Positions 1-7,376 of a stretch of DNA of 27,754 nt are shown one piece after another. Within the stretch, counting starts at the first letter, position 1, and each line of letters begins with the position of its first letter. The position numbers and the translations under genes are program-made. Source of the DNA: a virus; the IMG/VR virus record IMGVR_UViG_3300042549_007049, positions 1-27,754 of that record. One strand, given 5' to 3'. The notes beneath the pieces were generated by a model. The model was not told the origin of the DNA, made no database searches, and saw nothing but the letters and a program-made list of their open reading frames with translations.

Positions 1-953
1 TCTACCCCATCTTGTAACTGAACAATATTTACATGACATTGCGCCAATACACCTTGATCTTGTAGTTCGCTGGCAGTAAGTTTATTAATTACAGGACCCA
101 GTGATACAAATAACGCTTGATTTTCAAATTTAGCTTTAGGTATAGTTCCTGTCAATCCCCAGCGAATAGGTATGTTAGACATTACACCTGTGAGCAATGT
201 TTTTAATGCATCTGCTTTAGCTTGGTGCACCTCATCCACGATAACACATATTACATCTTCTAAAAATTCACCTATAGGTATTTCTGCTTCATGTGATTTA
301 GTCTTTTTAAGCATGTTGTTCAAACTTTGCCAAGTACAGATAGTATGTGTTTTACCTATTTCTTTCCTATCTCCAAAATATACACCTACATCAAGTCCAA
401 TATTTTTATAATCAATTTCTGTTTGAACTACCAGTGATTTGTTAGGTACGATTACAATGCTACGGCCATATTGTTCTACACTATAACTCAGCGCAGCAGT
501 CATAATAGTCTTACCTGCACCAGTTGCGACCTCTTGTAATGATTGTGGATTGGCAAGAAAGTTATTGATGATACTAACTTGATAATCACGCAACACTATA
601 GGTTCACCTACCTTGGGATGACCTTTGGGCCACATTTTGTGCTGAAATGTATTTTCTGACACTTCGTTGAAACTAAAGGTAGTGGTATAGGTTCTGAGGT
701 CTTCTAAGTCAACATCATATCCCGCACGATCTAATACAGGTATGATTTCACCAAGCAAGTTTATATATGTAGAACCTGCCAATGAAAAATAACTTATCTT
801 ACCATTCCACCTACCTAATCTAACACTAGGCAAGTATCTGGCTCCAGGGATCTCATATTCAAACATCTTTAGTAATGCTCTACGCTCAGATAGGTCTAAC
901 CCTTCTATCTTACAATTCACTTCATCTTTAACTATAATTTTACAAGTTTTCAT
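1..953 (-). CDS. uvsW: UvsW-like superfamily 2 DNA/RNA helicase, C-terminus beyond the window
   Basis: Translating the minus strand from the ATG at 953 gives an open frame of 317 codons to the window edge. Residues 1-90 form a compact N-terminal domain like that of T4 UvsW. Then come a Q-like motif (LRDYQVSI, about 121-128), Walker A (ATGAGKT, 143-149), motif II DEVH (240-243) and motif III-like GLTGT (266-270). In T4, UvsW unwinds branched DNA and R-loops and helps switch replication from origin to recombination mode; that role is inferred here from family. Its ATG overlaps the stop of the upstream gene (ATGA), so the two are probably translationally coupled. The second RecA-like lobe lies outside the window. 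Confidence in the helicase family is high; the exact name rests on the N-terminal domain and phage context. Confidence 0.85.
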   Translation of the reverse strand, partial: MKTCKIIVKDEVNCKIEGLDLSERRALLKMFEYEIPGARYLPSVRLGRWNGKISYFSLAGSTYINLLGEIIPVLDRAGYDVDLEDLRTYTTTFSFNEVSENTFQHKMWPKGHPKVGEPIVLRDYQVSIINNFLANPQSLQEVATGAGKTIMTAALSYSVEQYGRSIVIVPNKSLVVQTEIDYKNIGLDVGVYFGDRKEIGKTHTICTWQSLNNMLKKTKSHEAEIPIGEFLEDVICVIVDEVHQAKADALKTLLTGVMSNIPIRWGLTGTIPKAKFENQALFVSLGPVINKLTASELQDQGVLAQCHVNIVQLQDGV

Positions 954-1975
954 TTTAAAGTTACAGGTTTATTATTTACCATTGTAATTATTTTGGACAT
1001 ACACTGTATTTCTGCATAAAGGGTATCTGCCATACCTTTAATTAAAATTGGGTTGATGATACCCTTTTCTTTAGGGTTAGGAGTTTTACGCCAGGCTGAA
1101 GTTTCATAAAGAGGTATATTAGTTTTAACAATTAGTTGCTTTAGTGTTGCCCAATTATTATTGTCTTTGTGTTTATGTTCCAAATATATGCCATCACATT
1201 TTATTTCAACTAACCAATTTACCAATGTTTCACTATTAGCAAAATCAACAACAGGATTGAATGCAGCAGCAAAAAGTTGTATAGGTGTTTTTGTTATAGC
1301 TTCATCAATATTTATTGCATGTTTACTTAAATAGTTTAATATAAAAGGATCATCGGATAATTCTATGTCAGTAATTATATTGTTTATGCTTTCATTGGAT
1401 GCTGCAATGATATAATGATTGCCCACTTTTGTCAGGGTAGGATTCCAATATTTTATGTTATCATACTTTACCAATTCATCTAATAGTCCTATGATGATAG
1501 GGCAACAATGTATTGTGTTAAAGTGTTTAAAGGCTGATGTAACAATCAATTTTAAATATGCAGTATTGAATACTACTTGATACTGTTTTTTAGTTTTGTT
1601 CCAAACGAAAGCTTCACTGTTGGGTAATTCACGGAAATCTTTTAGAAATTTTGTATTGTAGGGGCAACGAAAAATTATTTCCCCATCAACCAAAGACAAA
1701 TTCGCATCAGTATATTGTGGGCTACTTTCAACTATAGTAGAACCCCAGGGAAGTTGCATAAGACTATTTACATCAAATCCCATCTTTGAAAATTGTCTAT
1801 CATATTTCCGTAATAGGTGGTTGAATAAACCTACCTGATTGGTGGTTATGTTAGCTTTGGATTGTAAAAGGTATTGAATATTGGCAAGAAATTTAGAATC
1901 TTGTCTGCTCAATCTTATGGGTCCACCTGTCATAAAGTGGACTAACTGTTTAATTGATGTATATTGTTCTGCCAT
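950..1975 (-). CDS. Unknown 341-residue protein with a HARP-like motif, upstream of uvsW
   Basis: The frame encodes 341 residues and overlaps the uvsW start by four bases. Residues 105-142 contain PYN, then FRELP, then VWNKTKKQYQV and a spaced Tyr-Leu. This resembles the spacing of the HARP module of SMARCAL1-type annealing helicases, which binds forked DNA. The match is by eye and moderate. I see no Walker motifs, so it is not an ATPase itself; a DNA-binding partner of the adjacent helicase is an inference. The start codon lies exactly seven bases after a perfect TATAAT and has no Shine-Dalgarno, so the mRNA may be leaderless. It could also simply be an uncharacterised phage protein. Confidence 0.75.
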   Translation of the reverse strand: MAEQYTSIKQLVHFMTGGPIRLSRQDSKFLANIQYLLQSKANITTNQVGLFNHLLRKYDRQFSKMGFDVNSLMQLPWGSTIVESSPQYTDANLSLVDGEIIFRCPYNTKFLKDFRELPNSEAFVWNKTKKQYQVVFNTAYLKLIVTSAFKHFNTIHCCPIIIGLLDELVKYDNIKYWNPTLTKVGNHYIIAASNESINNIITDIELSDDPFILNYLSKHAINIDEAITKTPIQLFAAAFNPVVDFANSETLVNWLVEIKCDGIYLEHKHKDNNNWATLKQLIVKTNIPLYETSAWRKTPNPKEKGIINPILIKGMADTLYAEIQCMSKIITMVNNKPVTLK

Positions 1976-1981
1976 AGGCAG

Positions 1982-2010
1982 ATTATATACTATTCAATGA
2001 CACTTAGCAA
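1982..2010 (-). promoter_or_regulatory. Sigma70-type promoter, weak -35 and perfect -10
   Basis: Minus strand: TTGCTA at 2010-2005, 17-base spacer, TATAAT at 1987-1982. The predicted start of transcription coincides with the A of the ATG at 1975. Confidence 0.6.
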
Positions 2011-2023
2011 GTATTTAGGTAAT

Positions 2024-2051
2024 AGGAAAAGGGGCCATCGCCCCTTTTCCT
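2024..2051 (-). terminator. Hairpin terminator after the AAA+ ATPase gene
   Basis: A perfect 12-bp inverted repeat (AGGAAAAGGGGC with its complement) and a 4-base loop lie 13 bases after the ATPase stop codon. The stem has a U-rich descending strand in the minus-strand RNA. It is close to symmetrical but no plus-strand gene needs it. Confidence 0.75.
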
Positions 2052-2064
2052 GAGTATGAAACTA

Positions 2065-3090
2065 TTACCGTTTCATGCAAGTCGCCGCAGCCAGATCGCG
2101 CCAACCTGTAGCATCGATCTTAGCCAGATCCGCAATCTTCAGTGCCATACGCATCGAAATCTCGCGCATCTTATCCTTGTTGTCCCACATGAAGTCGAGG
2201 ATGCTTTCCTCGGTTGCCTTGTCGAACCCATAGTCAACGAACAGACCAGGATCGGCATCACGGTGAACCTGACGCACTCGCAGCATGGCGTCACGGGCAG
2301 TGTCGATAGTCAGGTCGATGAAGTGTGACCGCGATTGCAGAGCATCCAGGTGAGCCTGAATTTTCTTGCTACGCCGACCTTCAAAGTCCACATTGGTGAT
2401 GAAGATGATCGACCCTTTGAAGTCGAATGCGTTAGGCACACCCTCTTCGCGGAGGAGGCGTGAATCCTTGTTGTAAGAGATACGCCGATTCTTACCCGAG
2501 TCCAGCGCACCCTTGAGAATGTTCAGGGCGTCCTGATCTTCCCAAACATCGCAGTCATCGAACACCAGAATGTTCTTAGGATCCGAAAACTTGTAGAGTT
2601 TAGCGAACAGACCGATACCAGAGATAGTACCCTTGACAATCTCATACCGAGCCTGCTTACCATCCTTCTTGACCCGCTCAAAGAGCGTAGCCTTTTCCAA
2701 TTGTTGCATGATGCCATGAGACTTGCCAACACCCGGAGGACCGGTGACGATCATGGCGCGAATGTCACCGTTGATCGTGGCAGCGGACATTTTGTCCAGC
2801 ACACAGAAACGGTTAGCGATACGATTCATCGCTTGTTCATCGGTCTCGGTGACCTTGGGTTGAACCTTGAGGGTATTTTGTGACACACTGTCTCCTGAGA
2901 CAAATTCAATCATGCTGATATTATCTACTTTTACCTTGACCGTGTCAATAGCAACCGGGAATTGTCCCTCGTTTTTCACGGTGACATAGTTACCTTTTTT
3001 CAGAGTCTGGTAACCTTTGACCAGCGTGAAGGTCTTATTGACCACAGCCTTGTTACGAAACTCGCCCTTGATGATCCGAATCACAGACAT
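2065..3090 (-). CDS. AAA+ family ATPase
   Basis: A 341-residue protein. Residues 1-65 form a basic, beta-rich N-terminal domain of unknown type. The ATPase domain has Walker A GPPGVGKS (117-124), Walker B ILVFDDCD (174-181) and a sensor-1-like IIFITN around 230, followed by an Arg-rich stretch that could carry an arginine finger. Small AAA+ proteins of this layout occur in many large phages without an assigned role; clamp loading, DNA remodelling or chaperone roles are all possible. It has its own promoter (3123-3151), a leader of about 26 nt with GGAG before the ATG, and a terminator downstream, so it is a single-gene unit. GC content is higher than in its neighbours. Confidence 0.85.
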   Translation of the reverse strand: MSVIRIIKGEFRNKAVVNKTFTLVKGYQTLKKGNYVTVKNEGQFPVAIDTVKVKVDNISMIEFVSGDSVSQNTLKVQPKVTETDEQAMNRIANRFCVLDKMSAATINGDIRAMIVTGPPGVGKSHGIMQQLEKATLFERVKKDGKQARYEIVKGTISGIGLFAKLYKFSDPKNILVFDDCDVWEDQDALNILKGALDSGKNRRISYNKDSRLLREEGVPNAFDFKGSIIFITNVDFEGRRSKKIQAHLDALQSRSHFIDLTIDTARDAMLRVRQVHRDADPGLFVDYGFDKATEESILDFMWDNKDKMREISMRMALKIADLAKIDATGWRDLAAATCMKR

Positions 3091-3122
3091 TTATTACTCC
3101 GTTGTTTCAGTGTATAAACCAT

Positions 3123-3151
3123 ATTATACACCCAAACCGATTTATTGTCAA
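3123..3151 (-). promoter_or_regulatory. Consensus phage promoter (TTGACAATAAAT / TATAAT)
   Basis: TTGACA at 3151-3146, 17-base spacer starting ATAAAT, TATAAT at 3128-3123. It drives the AAA+ gene. Its -35 sits right behind the stop codon of the upstream gene. Confidence 0.9.
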
Positions 3152-3152
3152 A

Positions 3153-3413
3153 TTACAGGGTTTCTAGGAACTGGCTCAGGTCTTCGTATTTTTTGAATAC
3201 TTGACTACCATGCCTGCTGGTACGAACAATGATGAAGTTACGGTTATAGATTTCCACCGTAGCGTCCAGAGACCGTGCGCGCCCAAAAGTTACTGACTTA
3301 TATTTGGTACCATTTTTACTGGTATGAGTACCTGTCAGTACACCATAGGGCGCGTTAAAGTTTTTTGCTTGAGCCCAGGACTCGATGGTGTCCTGGATAG
3401 TTTGGCTATTCAT
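3153..3413 (-). CDS. Small conserved-type phage protein of unknown function
   Basis: An 86-residue product from the ATG at 3413; a GTG at 3425 would add four residues. I prefer the ATG, but neither start has a strong Shine-Dalgarno. A small hairpin (GATAC...GTATC) lies immediately upstream and contains the only GGG-rich stretch, so initiation could be structure-controlled. The protein has a central Lys/Arg-rich beta-like segment (KYKSVTFGRAR) and no recognisable domain. The stop codon abuts the -35 of the next promoter. Confidence 0.65.
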   Translation of the reverse strand: MNSQTIQDTIESWAQAKNFNAPYGVLTGTHTSKNGTKYKSVTFGRARSLDATVEIYNRNFIIVRTSRHGSQVFKKYEDLSQFLETL

Positions 3414-3439
3414 AGTGATACCCACGATAGTATCAGTTA

Positions 3440-3715
3440 TTAGGCAGCCTTAAGCATGTTAGCCGGCACACGCCAGTTAGTCATGCCCGAGCGCACATGG
3501 ATGAATTTGCGCTTGACATCAGTGACCTCACCAACCACAGTCTGACCAGTGCGGGTCGAAACAAACTGAACCTTGCTACCACGAACCAGCGTGAATTTGT
3601 TTTGCTGGGCGAGTTGGTTTCGAGCGAACCTGACTGCCATGCTGATCGAATCCAGCTGGTCATTCGTAAAAGCACCGCTGATAATCGTGGAATTGATGTC
3701 CTGAATCGTGACCAT
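3440..3715 (-). CDS. Small protein with an SH3/KOW-like C-terminal half
   Basis: The frame is open further upstream, but the ATG at 3715 (91 residues) has a clear AAGGAG six bases before it, and the predicted transcription start (about 3743) excludes longer versions. Residues about 45-85 (KVQFVSTRTGQTVVGEVTDV and onward) have the strand pattern of an SH3- or KOW-like barrel, a fold often found in nucleic-acid-binding proteins. That is a structural impression, not a family match. It has its own consensus promoter at 3750-3778 and is probably co-transcribed with the 86-residue gene after it. Confidence 0.75.
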   Translation of the reverse strand: MVTIQDINSTIISGAFTNDQLDSISMAVRFARNQLAQQNKFTLVRGSKVQFVSTRTGQTVVGEVTDVKRKFIHVRSGMTNWRVPANMLKAA

Positions 3716-3749
3716 TTGTTGCTCCTTCGTTTTCAGTTTCAATACAAGT

Positions 3750-3778
3750 ATTATAGCACCAAACCGATTTATTGTCAA
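3750..3778 (-). promoter_or_regulatory. Consensus phage promoter (TTGACAATAAAT / TATAAT)
   Basis: TTGACA at 3778-3773, 17-base spacer, TATAAT at 3755-3750. The leader is about 28 nt and contains AAGGAG. Confidence 0.9.
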
Positions 3779-3782
3779 CCAT

Positions 3783-4145
3783 TTACCATGCGTGGTAAAT
3801 CACCATGTAATCGACATTGGGCACAACACCTACGGGGCGGTAGATTTTTTGCTCACCATCCCAACCATCTTCATCGTACAGCTTGTCCTCGGGACCGATC
3901 TCCACGAAGCGTACTTCCTTGCCAGTGTGATGGCTTTTGACAAAGAATTGACGGGGCATGCCAATGTACTCGCTGACCAGTTTGAGAACCTTGCGGCTCT
4001 TATCGTAGTCACACTTGCTCAGGTCAATAGTGGGGATATTGCTTTCTCGGTTAACCTGTGGACGGACAATGCTAGTCATCTCATCGGTCATTTGGCGATG
4101 GCGGGCAGCTTCATATTTGCGGTCAGTGGCAGTGCGACGAAACAT
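3783..4145 (-). CDS. Unknown 120-residue phage protein
   Basis: A charged, soluble-looking protein with an Arg/Lys-rich N-terminus (residues 1-20) and a C-terminal region rich in aromatic residues. I do not recognise the family. It has its own promoter at 4177-4205 and a leader of about 25 nt; the Shine-Dalgarno is weak (GGGGTT). Base composition is closer to the AAA+ gene than to the AT-rich array upstream. Confidence 0.7.
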   Translation of the reverse strand: MFRRTATDRKYEAARHRQMTDEMTSIVRPQVNRESNIPTIDLSKCDYDKSRKVLKLVSEYIGMPRQFFVKSHHTGKEVRFVEIGPEDKLYDEDGWDGEQKIYRPVGVVPNVDYMVIYHAW

Positions 4146-4176
4146 CGTAAAAACCCCATTGATTTACTATAACCGT

Positions 4177-4205
4177 ATTATATATCATATGGGATTTATT
4201 GTCAA
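4177..4205 (-). promoter_or_regulatory. Consensus phage promoter (TTGACAATAAAT / TATAAT)
   Basis: TTGACA at 4205-4200, 17-base spacer, TATAAT at 4182-4177. It sits between the end of the seven-gene tandem array and the 120-residue gene, so it restarts transcription after the array. Confidence 0.9.
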
Positions 4206-4213
4206 ATTTTGGT

Positions 4214-4402
4214 TCAGCCGTACCTCAGACTGAAGGCTACATAGTCCTTTTCCTGACCAAAATAAAAACGATAGTACCAGTCATCTTCACGATATTCTAC
4301 ATCATTGGTAATGTACGAAGGACAATGAACTTTAGCCCATACTAACATTTCTTCAGTTTCTAAGAACGGTTTACTTACTGAACTATAAAATATATAGCTC
4401 AT
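4214..4402 (-). CDS. Tandem family A (Leu-Arg-Trp tail), member 7, last of the array
   Basis: A 62-residue protein from the ATG at 4402, which overlaps the stop of the previous member (ATGA). It ends FSLRYG: the Trp of the family tail has become Tyr, yet the AGG codon that acts as Shine-Dalgarno in the other members remains although no coupled gene follows. That fits descent from a duplicated unit. The middle has the family pattern Trp, about five residues, then Gly or Pro. Function unknown. Confidence 0.75.
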   Translation of the reverse strand: MSYIFYSSVSKPFLETEEMLVWAKVHCPSYITNDVEYREDDWYYRFYFGQEKDYVAFSLRYG

Positions 4403-4650
4403 GACCACCTCAACATAAACCAAGCTTGATCTTTACTCTTACGAAAACGAAATACAGGTCCGAGACCGTATACCCAACGCCAAAATACATTTTGAGTTGG
4501 GCGGGGAATATGCTCGTTTATCCATAAAACCATTTCATGATACTTGTCCATGTTACCTTTGATTTCTAATTCATTTTGCCAGCCATAAACTTCATTATGC
4601 CAATTATCATGTATAATTGTCATATGCCATTTATCATATATAATTGTCAT
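4399..4650 (-). CDS. Tandem family A, member 6
   Basis: An 83-residue product from the ATG at 4650. The N-terminus is a tandem 27-base duplication: MTIIYDKWH is followed by MTIIHDNWH, so a second in-frame ATG lies nine codons in. The C-terminus is FRKSKDQAWFMLRWS. The last codons, TTG AGG TGG, supply the GAGGTG ribosome site for member 7. Aromatic-rich and soluble-looking; function unknown. Confidence 0.75.
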   Translation of the reverse strand: MTIIYDKWHMTIIHDNWHNEVYGWQNELEIKGNMDKYHEMVLWINEHIPRPTQNVFWRWVYGLGPVFRFRKSKDQAWFMLRWS

Positions 4651-4880
4651 AGCCACCTCAACAAAAACATGGTCTTGTGTTTCTCTTCCCAAAAATCTAA
4701 GAAATAATGTTCGTAATATTGATTATTTTCATCACGGCCCCAAGAGCTTCGGCAAACGAATCCTAGTTCACGCCGTTGAACATATGAGATAGCAATACTA
4801 ATTCCATACTGTTCTATCAGCTTGGGGCGTATATTGTGTAGCCATTCTTTAGAAGTTAGTTTAATAGGAGATATAGTCAT
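4647..4880 (-). CDS. Tandem family A, member 5
   Basis: A 77-residue product from the ATG at 4880, overlapping the previous stop. It ends FWEEKHKTMFLLRWL, with the Shine-Dalgarno for member 6 embedded in the Leu-Arg-Trp codons. No recognised domain. Confidence 0.75.
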   Translation of the reverse strand: MTISPIKLTSKEWLHNIRPKLIEQYGISIAISYVQRRELGFVCRSSWGRDENNQYYEHYFLDFWEEKHKTMFLLRWL

Positions 4881-5152
4881 GACCACCTCAATATCCAAAG
4901 AAATACATCAGGCTTATGTGAGAATCCCCACCATTCTTCCTCTGGGCTGCTACTATAACACAATATTCTACCCCGGCAATTTTTTAGTACCCATTGATGA
5001 TATTCTTTTTTTGATTTAATAGCTGTTACATTTACAAACCAACGAGATTTACCATATGTACTTTCAAGACACCAAAGTGGACTATCCCATTGAGCTAACC
5101 TAGGATCTATTTTTTTCCAATGCTCTCTAAATTGTTTTCTACTAATAATCAT
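4877..5152 (-). CDS. Tandem family A, member 4
   Basis: A 91-residue product starting at 5152. It follows the stop of member 3 directly (TAAATG) without a shared Shine-Dalgarno, the one loose junction in the array. It ends DVFLWILRWS, whose codons carry GAGGTG for member 5. Basic N-terminal half, aromatic C-terminal half, function unknown. Confidence 0.75.
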   Translation of the reverse strand: MIISRKQFREHWKKIDPRLAQWDSPLWCLESTYGKSRWFVNVTAIKSKKEYHQWVLKNCRGRILCYSSSPEEEWWGFSHKPDVFLWILRWS

Positions 5153-5542
5153 TTAGGACCACATTATCGCCGCTAATGTAGCATATTGTTCTTTGCTTTT
5201 ACGGAATTTTATAGTCAGCATATTTTCAGTTGCATCGTTTCCTGCCAAGCCCCAATTCCAATCCCAACCCTGTTTGCCTACATTTTTTTCCATCCATGGG
5301 CGGTAATGATCATTTGGATCTGCTGACTCAAAAGTTATATATGCTGCCCCACCCCAATCGTGCCATCGTGGATCTTCAGGTCCAGGACCTGCGACAATCA
5401 TACCTTTTGGCCACTTTACATTGATTACGACACCGGGCATAAATCTCCACCAAAGTTTATCTCTGAATCCCAAGCCACTGGGTATACAATGTGGATATTT
5501 TCCTTTCCAAAAGAATAAACCTCTTACTTGATTTTTGATCAT
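5153..5542 (-). CDS. Tandem family A, member 3, longest copy with altered tail
   Basis: A 129-residue product from the ATG at 5542. It has a glycine- and tryptophan-rich middle. The tail is AAIMWS instead of the usual Leu-Arg-Trp; the AGG codon is lost, and the next gene correspondingly starts without an embedded Shine-Dalgarno. This links the tail motif to the ribosome site in both directions. Function unknown. Confidence 0.75.
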   Translation of the reverse strand: MIKNQVRGLFFWKGKYPHCIPSGLGFRDKLWWRFMPGVVINVKWPKGMIVAGPGPEDPRWHDWGGAAYITFESADPNDHYRPWMEKNVGKQGWDWNWGLAGNDATENMLTIKFRKSKEQYATLAAIMWS

Positions 5543-5763
5543 AGCCACCTCAATTTGAACCACATTTTGTTCGATTCTGTTTTAAACCTAAATTGTTGTT
5601 GGATATATTCCCAGTTATCTTTACCTAATACAGAGTCACACCAACCGCTAAGTTGATACCAATCTCCCTTATTATCATACCACTCAGTAGTGCGGGGATA
5701 ATTGACAGTGTATGGAAATGTCTCGTTAAGGTGTTTAATATATGAATTAGTTGTTTGACCCAT
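5539..5763 (-). CDS. Tandem family A, member 2
   Basis: A 74-residue product from the ATG at 5763, which shares a base with the previous stop (TAATG). It contains the family WCDSVLG element and ends FKTESNKMWFKLRWL, with the Shine-Dalgarno of member 3 in the final codons. Confidence 0.75.
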   Translation of the reverse strand: MGQTTNSYIKHLNETFPYTVNYPRTTEWYDNKGDWYQLSGWCDSVLGKDNWEYIQQQFRFKTESNKMWFKLRWL

Positions 5764-6026
5764 TATGCCCACCTCAATCTAAACCACAATGCGTCACTTT
5801 CATTTTTGAAAATAAAAATGTCGCCGTGTTTATTGACATTTCCGCCACCATAACGCCAACGAAAGTTTCTTCCACCTTGCCCAAAAGTTTCTGTACACCA
5901 ATCTATCCTTTCCAGCAATAAATTGTGATTTTCCCGCAATGAATCGTGATTCCAAAGTTCTTTTTTTAGTTTTTTTGCTGGTGGAATTACAACTTGGTAT
6001 TCGTTGTTACTTTTTCTTGTTATCAT
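5763..6026 (-). CDS. Tandem family A, member 1
   Basis: An 87-residue product, first of the tandem array. It contains WCTETFGQGG and WRYGGG in the middle and ends FKNESDALWFRLRWA. The start at 6026 lies inside the 3' end of the upstream gene (20-base overlap). Small phage proteins with this aromatic core and tail are common; no activity is known to me. Confidence 0.75.
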   Translation of the reverse strand: MITRKSNNEYQVVIPPAKKLKKELWNHDSLRENHNLLLERIDWCTETFGQGGRNFRWRYGGGNVNKHGDIFIFKNESDALWFRLRWA

Positions 6027-6294
6027 TTTGTAAAAGATATGCTAAGTCACACATGCTATCAGTTAAATCAAATAGATTTTCAATTAGCATGGATGATAAC
6101 TTTTTAAGTCTTTCTTCTGTATTCAATCCACGAAGTTCGTATTCTACTTGCCTAATAAATAGTTTAGCTTGGTTTTGCTTTTCAACTGGAATAGTGTTTA
6201 AATATTCCATTAAAAGTCGTTCCTTTTCTTTTAATAAACCCTCTTCACCTTGTTCAAGGTAAATTTTTCTTAGTCTATCAAAATTTAAATCCAT
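6007..6294 (-). CDS. Unknown small helical protein
   Basis: A 95-residue, highly charged protein (many Glu, Lys, Leu) predicted by eye to be almost all helix, probably coiled coil. It starts one base after the stop of the upstream gene and overlaps family A member 1. Function unknown. Confidence 0.7.
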   Translation of the reverse strand: MDLNFDRLRKIYLEQGEEGLLKEKERLLMEYLNTIPVEKQNQAKLFIRQVEYELRGLNTEERLKKLSSMLIENLFDLTDSMCDLAYLLQNDNKKK

Positions 6295-6295
6295 A

Positions 6296-6844
6296 TTAGT
6301 CTTTTATGTGTTCTTCACATGCAGTATACAGCCAGCCACCTAGCTGCTGGTCGCCTGGCTTGCCACATGTTTCACAAGTAACGCTGGACATTTGTCCAGC
6401 CATACTAATGGCACCATCGATATATTCATCACTTCGATTTGTGTAAAACCTCAGCGTACCAAATTTTTCTTTTACTTGTACCGCTTCGATTTTTGGAAAT
6501 TTAGGTTTTACTTCTGCAAATGAGGCAATAGCAATATCTTTTTCTACACTTTTCAAAGTGTGTTCACTGACCTTACCGTTAAAGGAATGATATTTTATTA
6601 GGGCACTTTTATCACCTTGCAATGCCCGTTTAAGGGCACGGTTAAATTTAAGGTCCCTACTTCGTTTTTTCCTATTCCAATCTACATGATTTTGGATGAG
6701 GGAGCATAGTCTATCGATGATGTTATACCAGCCATCACCTGTTTCAATGCCCCAGCACATACAAGTTTGCGACATAGGCAGTGTGCGTTGCCGAAAAATT
6801 TTAGGGTACTTTTCGTATAACTTATTTTGTAGTTCTGAATTCAT
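6296..6844 (-). CDS. Phage protein with a C-terminal zinc-ribbon-like Cys motif
   Basis: A 182-residue protein. The N-terminal part has a Cys-Met-Cys-Trp-Gly and an aromatic helical segment. The motif QVKEKFGTLRFYT lies around 123-135. The C-terminus has CETCGKPG followed later by a Cys-x-x-His pair, a plausible zinc site. Proteins with the EKFGTLRFY signature and a trailing zinc ribbon are widespread in tailed phages but uncharacterised. Its start overlaps the stop of the preceding family B gene (ATGA). Confidence 0.8.
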   Translation of the reverse strand: MNSELQNKLYEKYPKIFRQRTLPMSQTCMCWGIETGDGWYNIIDRLCSLIQNHVDWNRKKRSRDLKFNRALKRALQGDKSALIKYHSFNGKVSEHTLKSVEKDIAIASFAEVKPKFPKIEAVQVKEKFGTLRFYTNRSDEYIDGAISMAGQMSSVTCETCGKPGDQQLGGWLYTACEEHIKD

Positions 6845-7044
6845 TCTTCAACTCCAAAATGTTTGTTCAGGAAATCAAAGGCATCTTCATATCCGTTGAT
6901 AAACAATTCCTGCATAACTTCTTCTAAAATCAACTCGGCGAACTTTTGTTTATCAAAAAATGGCTCTGGCCAATCGCTTCCAGGATAATATCCACCAGGT
7001 TTTATATAACATTGTTCTTCTATTTGTTTGATTCTTTCGTTCAT
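6841..7044 (-). CDS. Tandem family B (MNER start, FGVEE end), member 6
   Basis: A 67-residue product: MNERIKQIEEQ, a short variable segment, KFAELILEEV, and a C-terminal HFGVEE. The codons GGA GTT GAA GAA TGA include GGAG, the Shine-Dalgarno of the next gene, whose ATG overlaps the stop. Small helical protein, function unknown; such proteins recur in many phage genomes. Confidence 0.8.
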   Translation of the reverse strand: MNERIKQIEEQCYIKPGGYYPGSDWPEPFFDKQKFAELILEEVMQELFINGYEDAFDFLNKHFGVEE

Positions 7045-7140
7045 TTACATTCCTTGAGCAGATTTATTTGGACAAGCTTCACACGGTTGCATTGGTTGCG
7101 TCATAGCGCATTCGGTGCAAGTAAGCCAAAACACTTTCAT
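7045..7140 (-). CDS. Tiny 31-residue protein with two CxxC motifs
   Basis: The frame runs ATG at 7140 to TAA at 7047-7045, filling exactly the gap between two family B genes. It encodes CTEC at residues 8-11 and CEAC at 20-23, a possible four-cysteine zinc knuckle. The start overlaps the upstream stop (ATGA), preceded by the GGAG-containing end of the previous gene, so translation is likely. Function unknown. Confidence 0.7.
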   Translation of the reverse strand: MKVFWLTCTECAMTQPMQPCEACPNKSAQGM

Positions 7141-7376
7141 TCTTCAACTCCGAAACACTTTATAATACTATCTCCAACATACTTTCTTGCGTTTAGGTTT
7201 GGATCATTCCTGAGGTCAATTGCCACAGCATTGGCCTTTGTAGCACATTCCCTCACCATCAACTGGGCGAATTGATCAAAGGCTTCTGCGGCATTAACAT
7301 TTTTAGTCAATACAATACCATCATGCCTAACGCCTAGTCCCACGCTATCAGCAAGTTCTTGAATTCGTTTGTTCAT
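7137..7376 (-). CDS. Tandem family B, member 5
   Basis: A 79-residue product from the ATG at 7376; a longer upstream start would ignore the coupled ATGA junction. It begins MNKRIQELADSVG, has FDQFAQLMVRECA in the middle and ends CFGVEE. Its last codons provide the ribosome site for the 31-residue Cys protein. Confidence 0.8.
   Translation of the reverse strand: MNKRIQELADSVGLGVRHDGIVLTKNVNAAEAFDQFAQLMVRECATKANAVAIDLRNDPNLNARKYVGDSIIKCFGVEE

Noticed and set aside
172-411. Plus-strand open frames here and throughout the window.
   Set aside because: They lie antisense to convincing minus-strand genes or tRNAs, lack ribosome sites, and have shadow-like composition.
2310-2732. Two short minus-strand frames inside the AAA+ gene.
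   Set aside because: They are out-of-frame shadows of the ATPase, which has intact Walker motifs.
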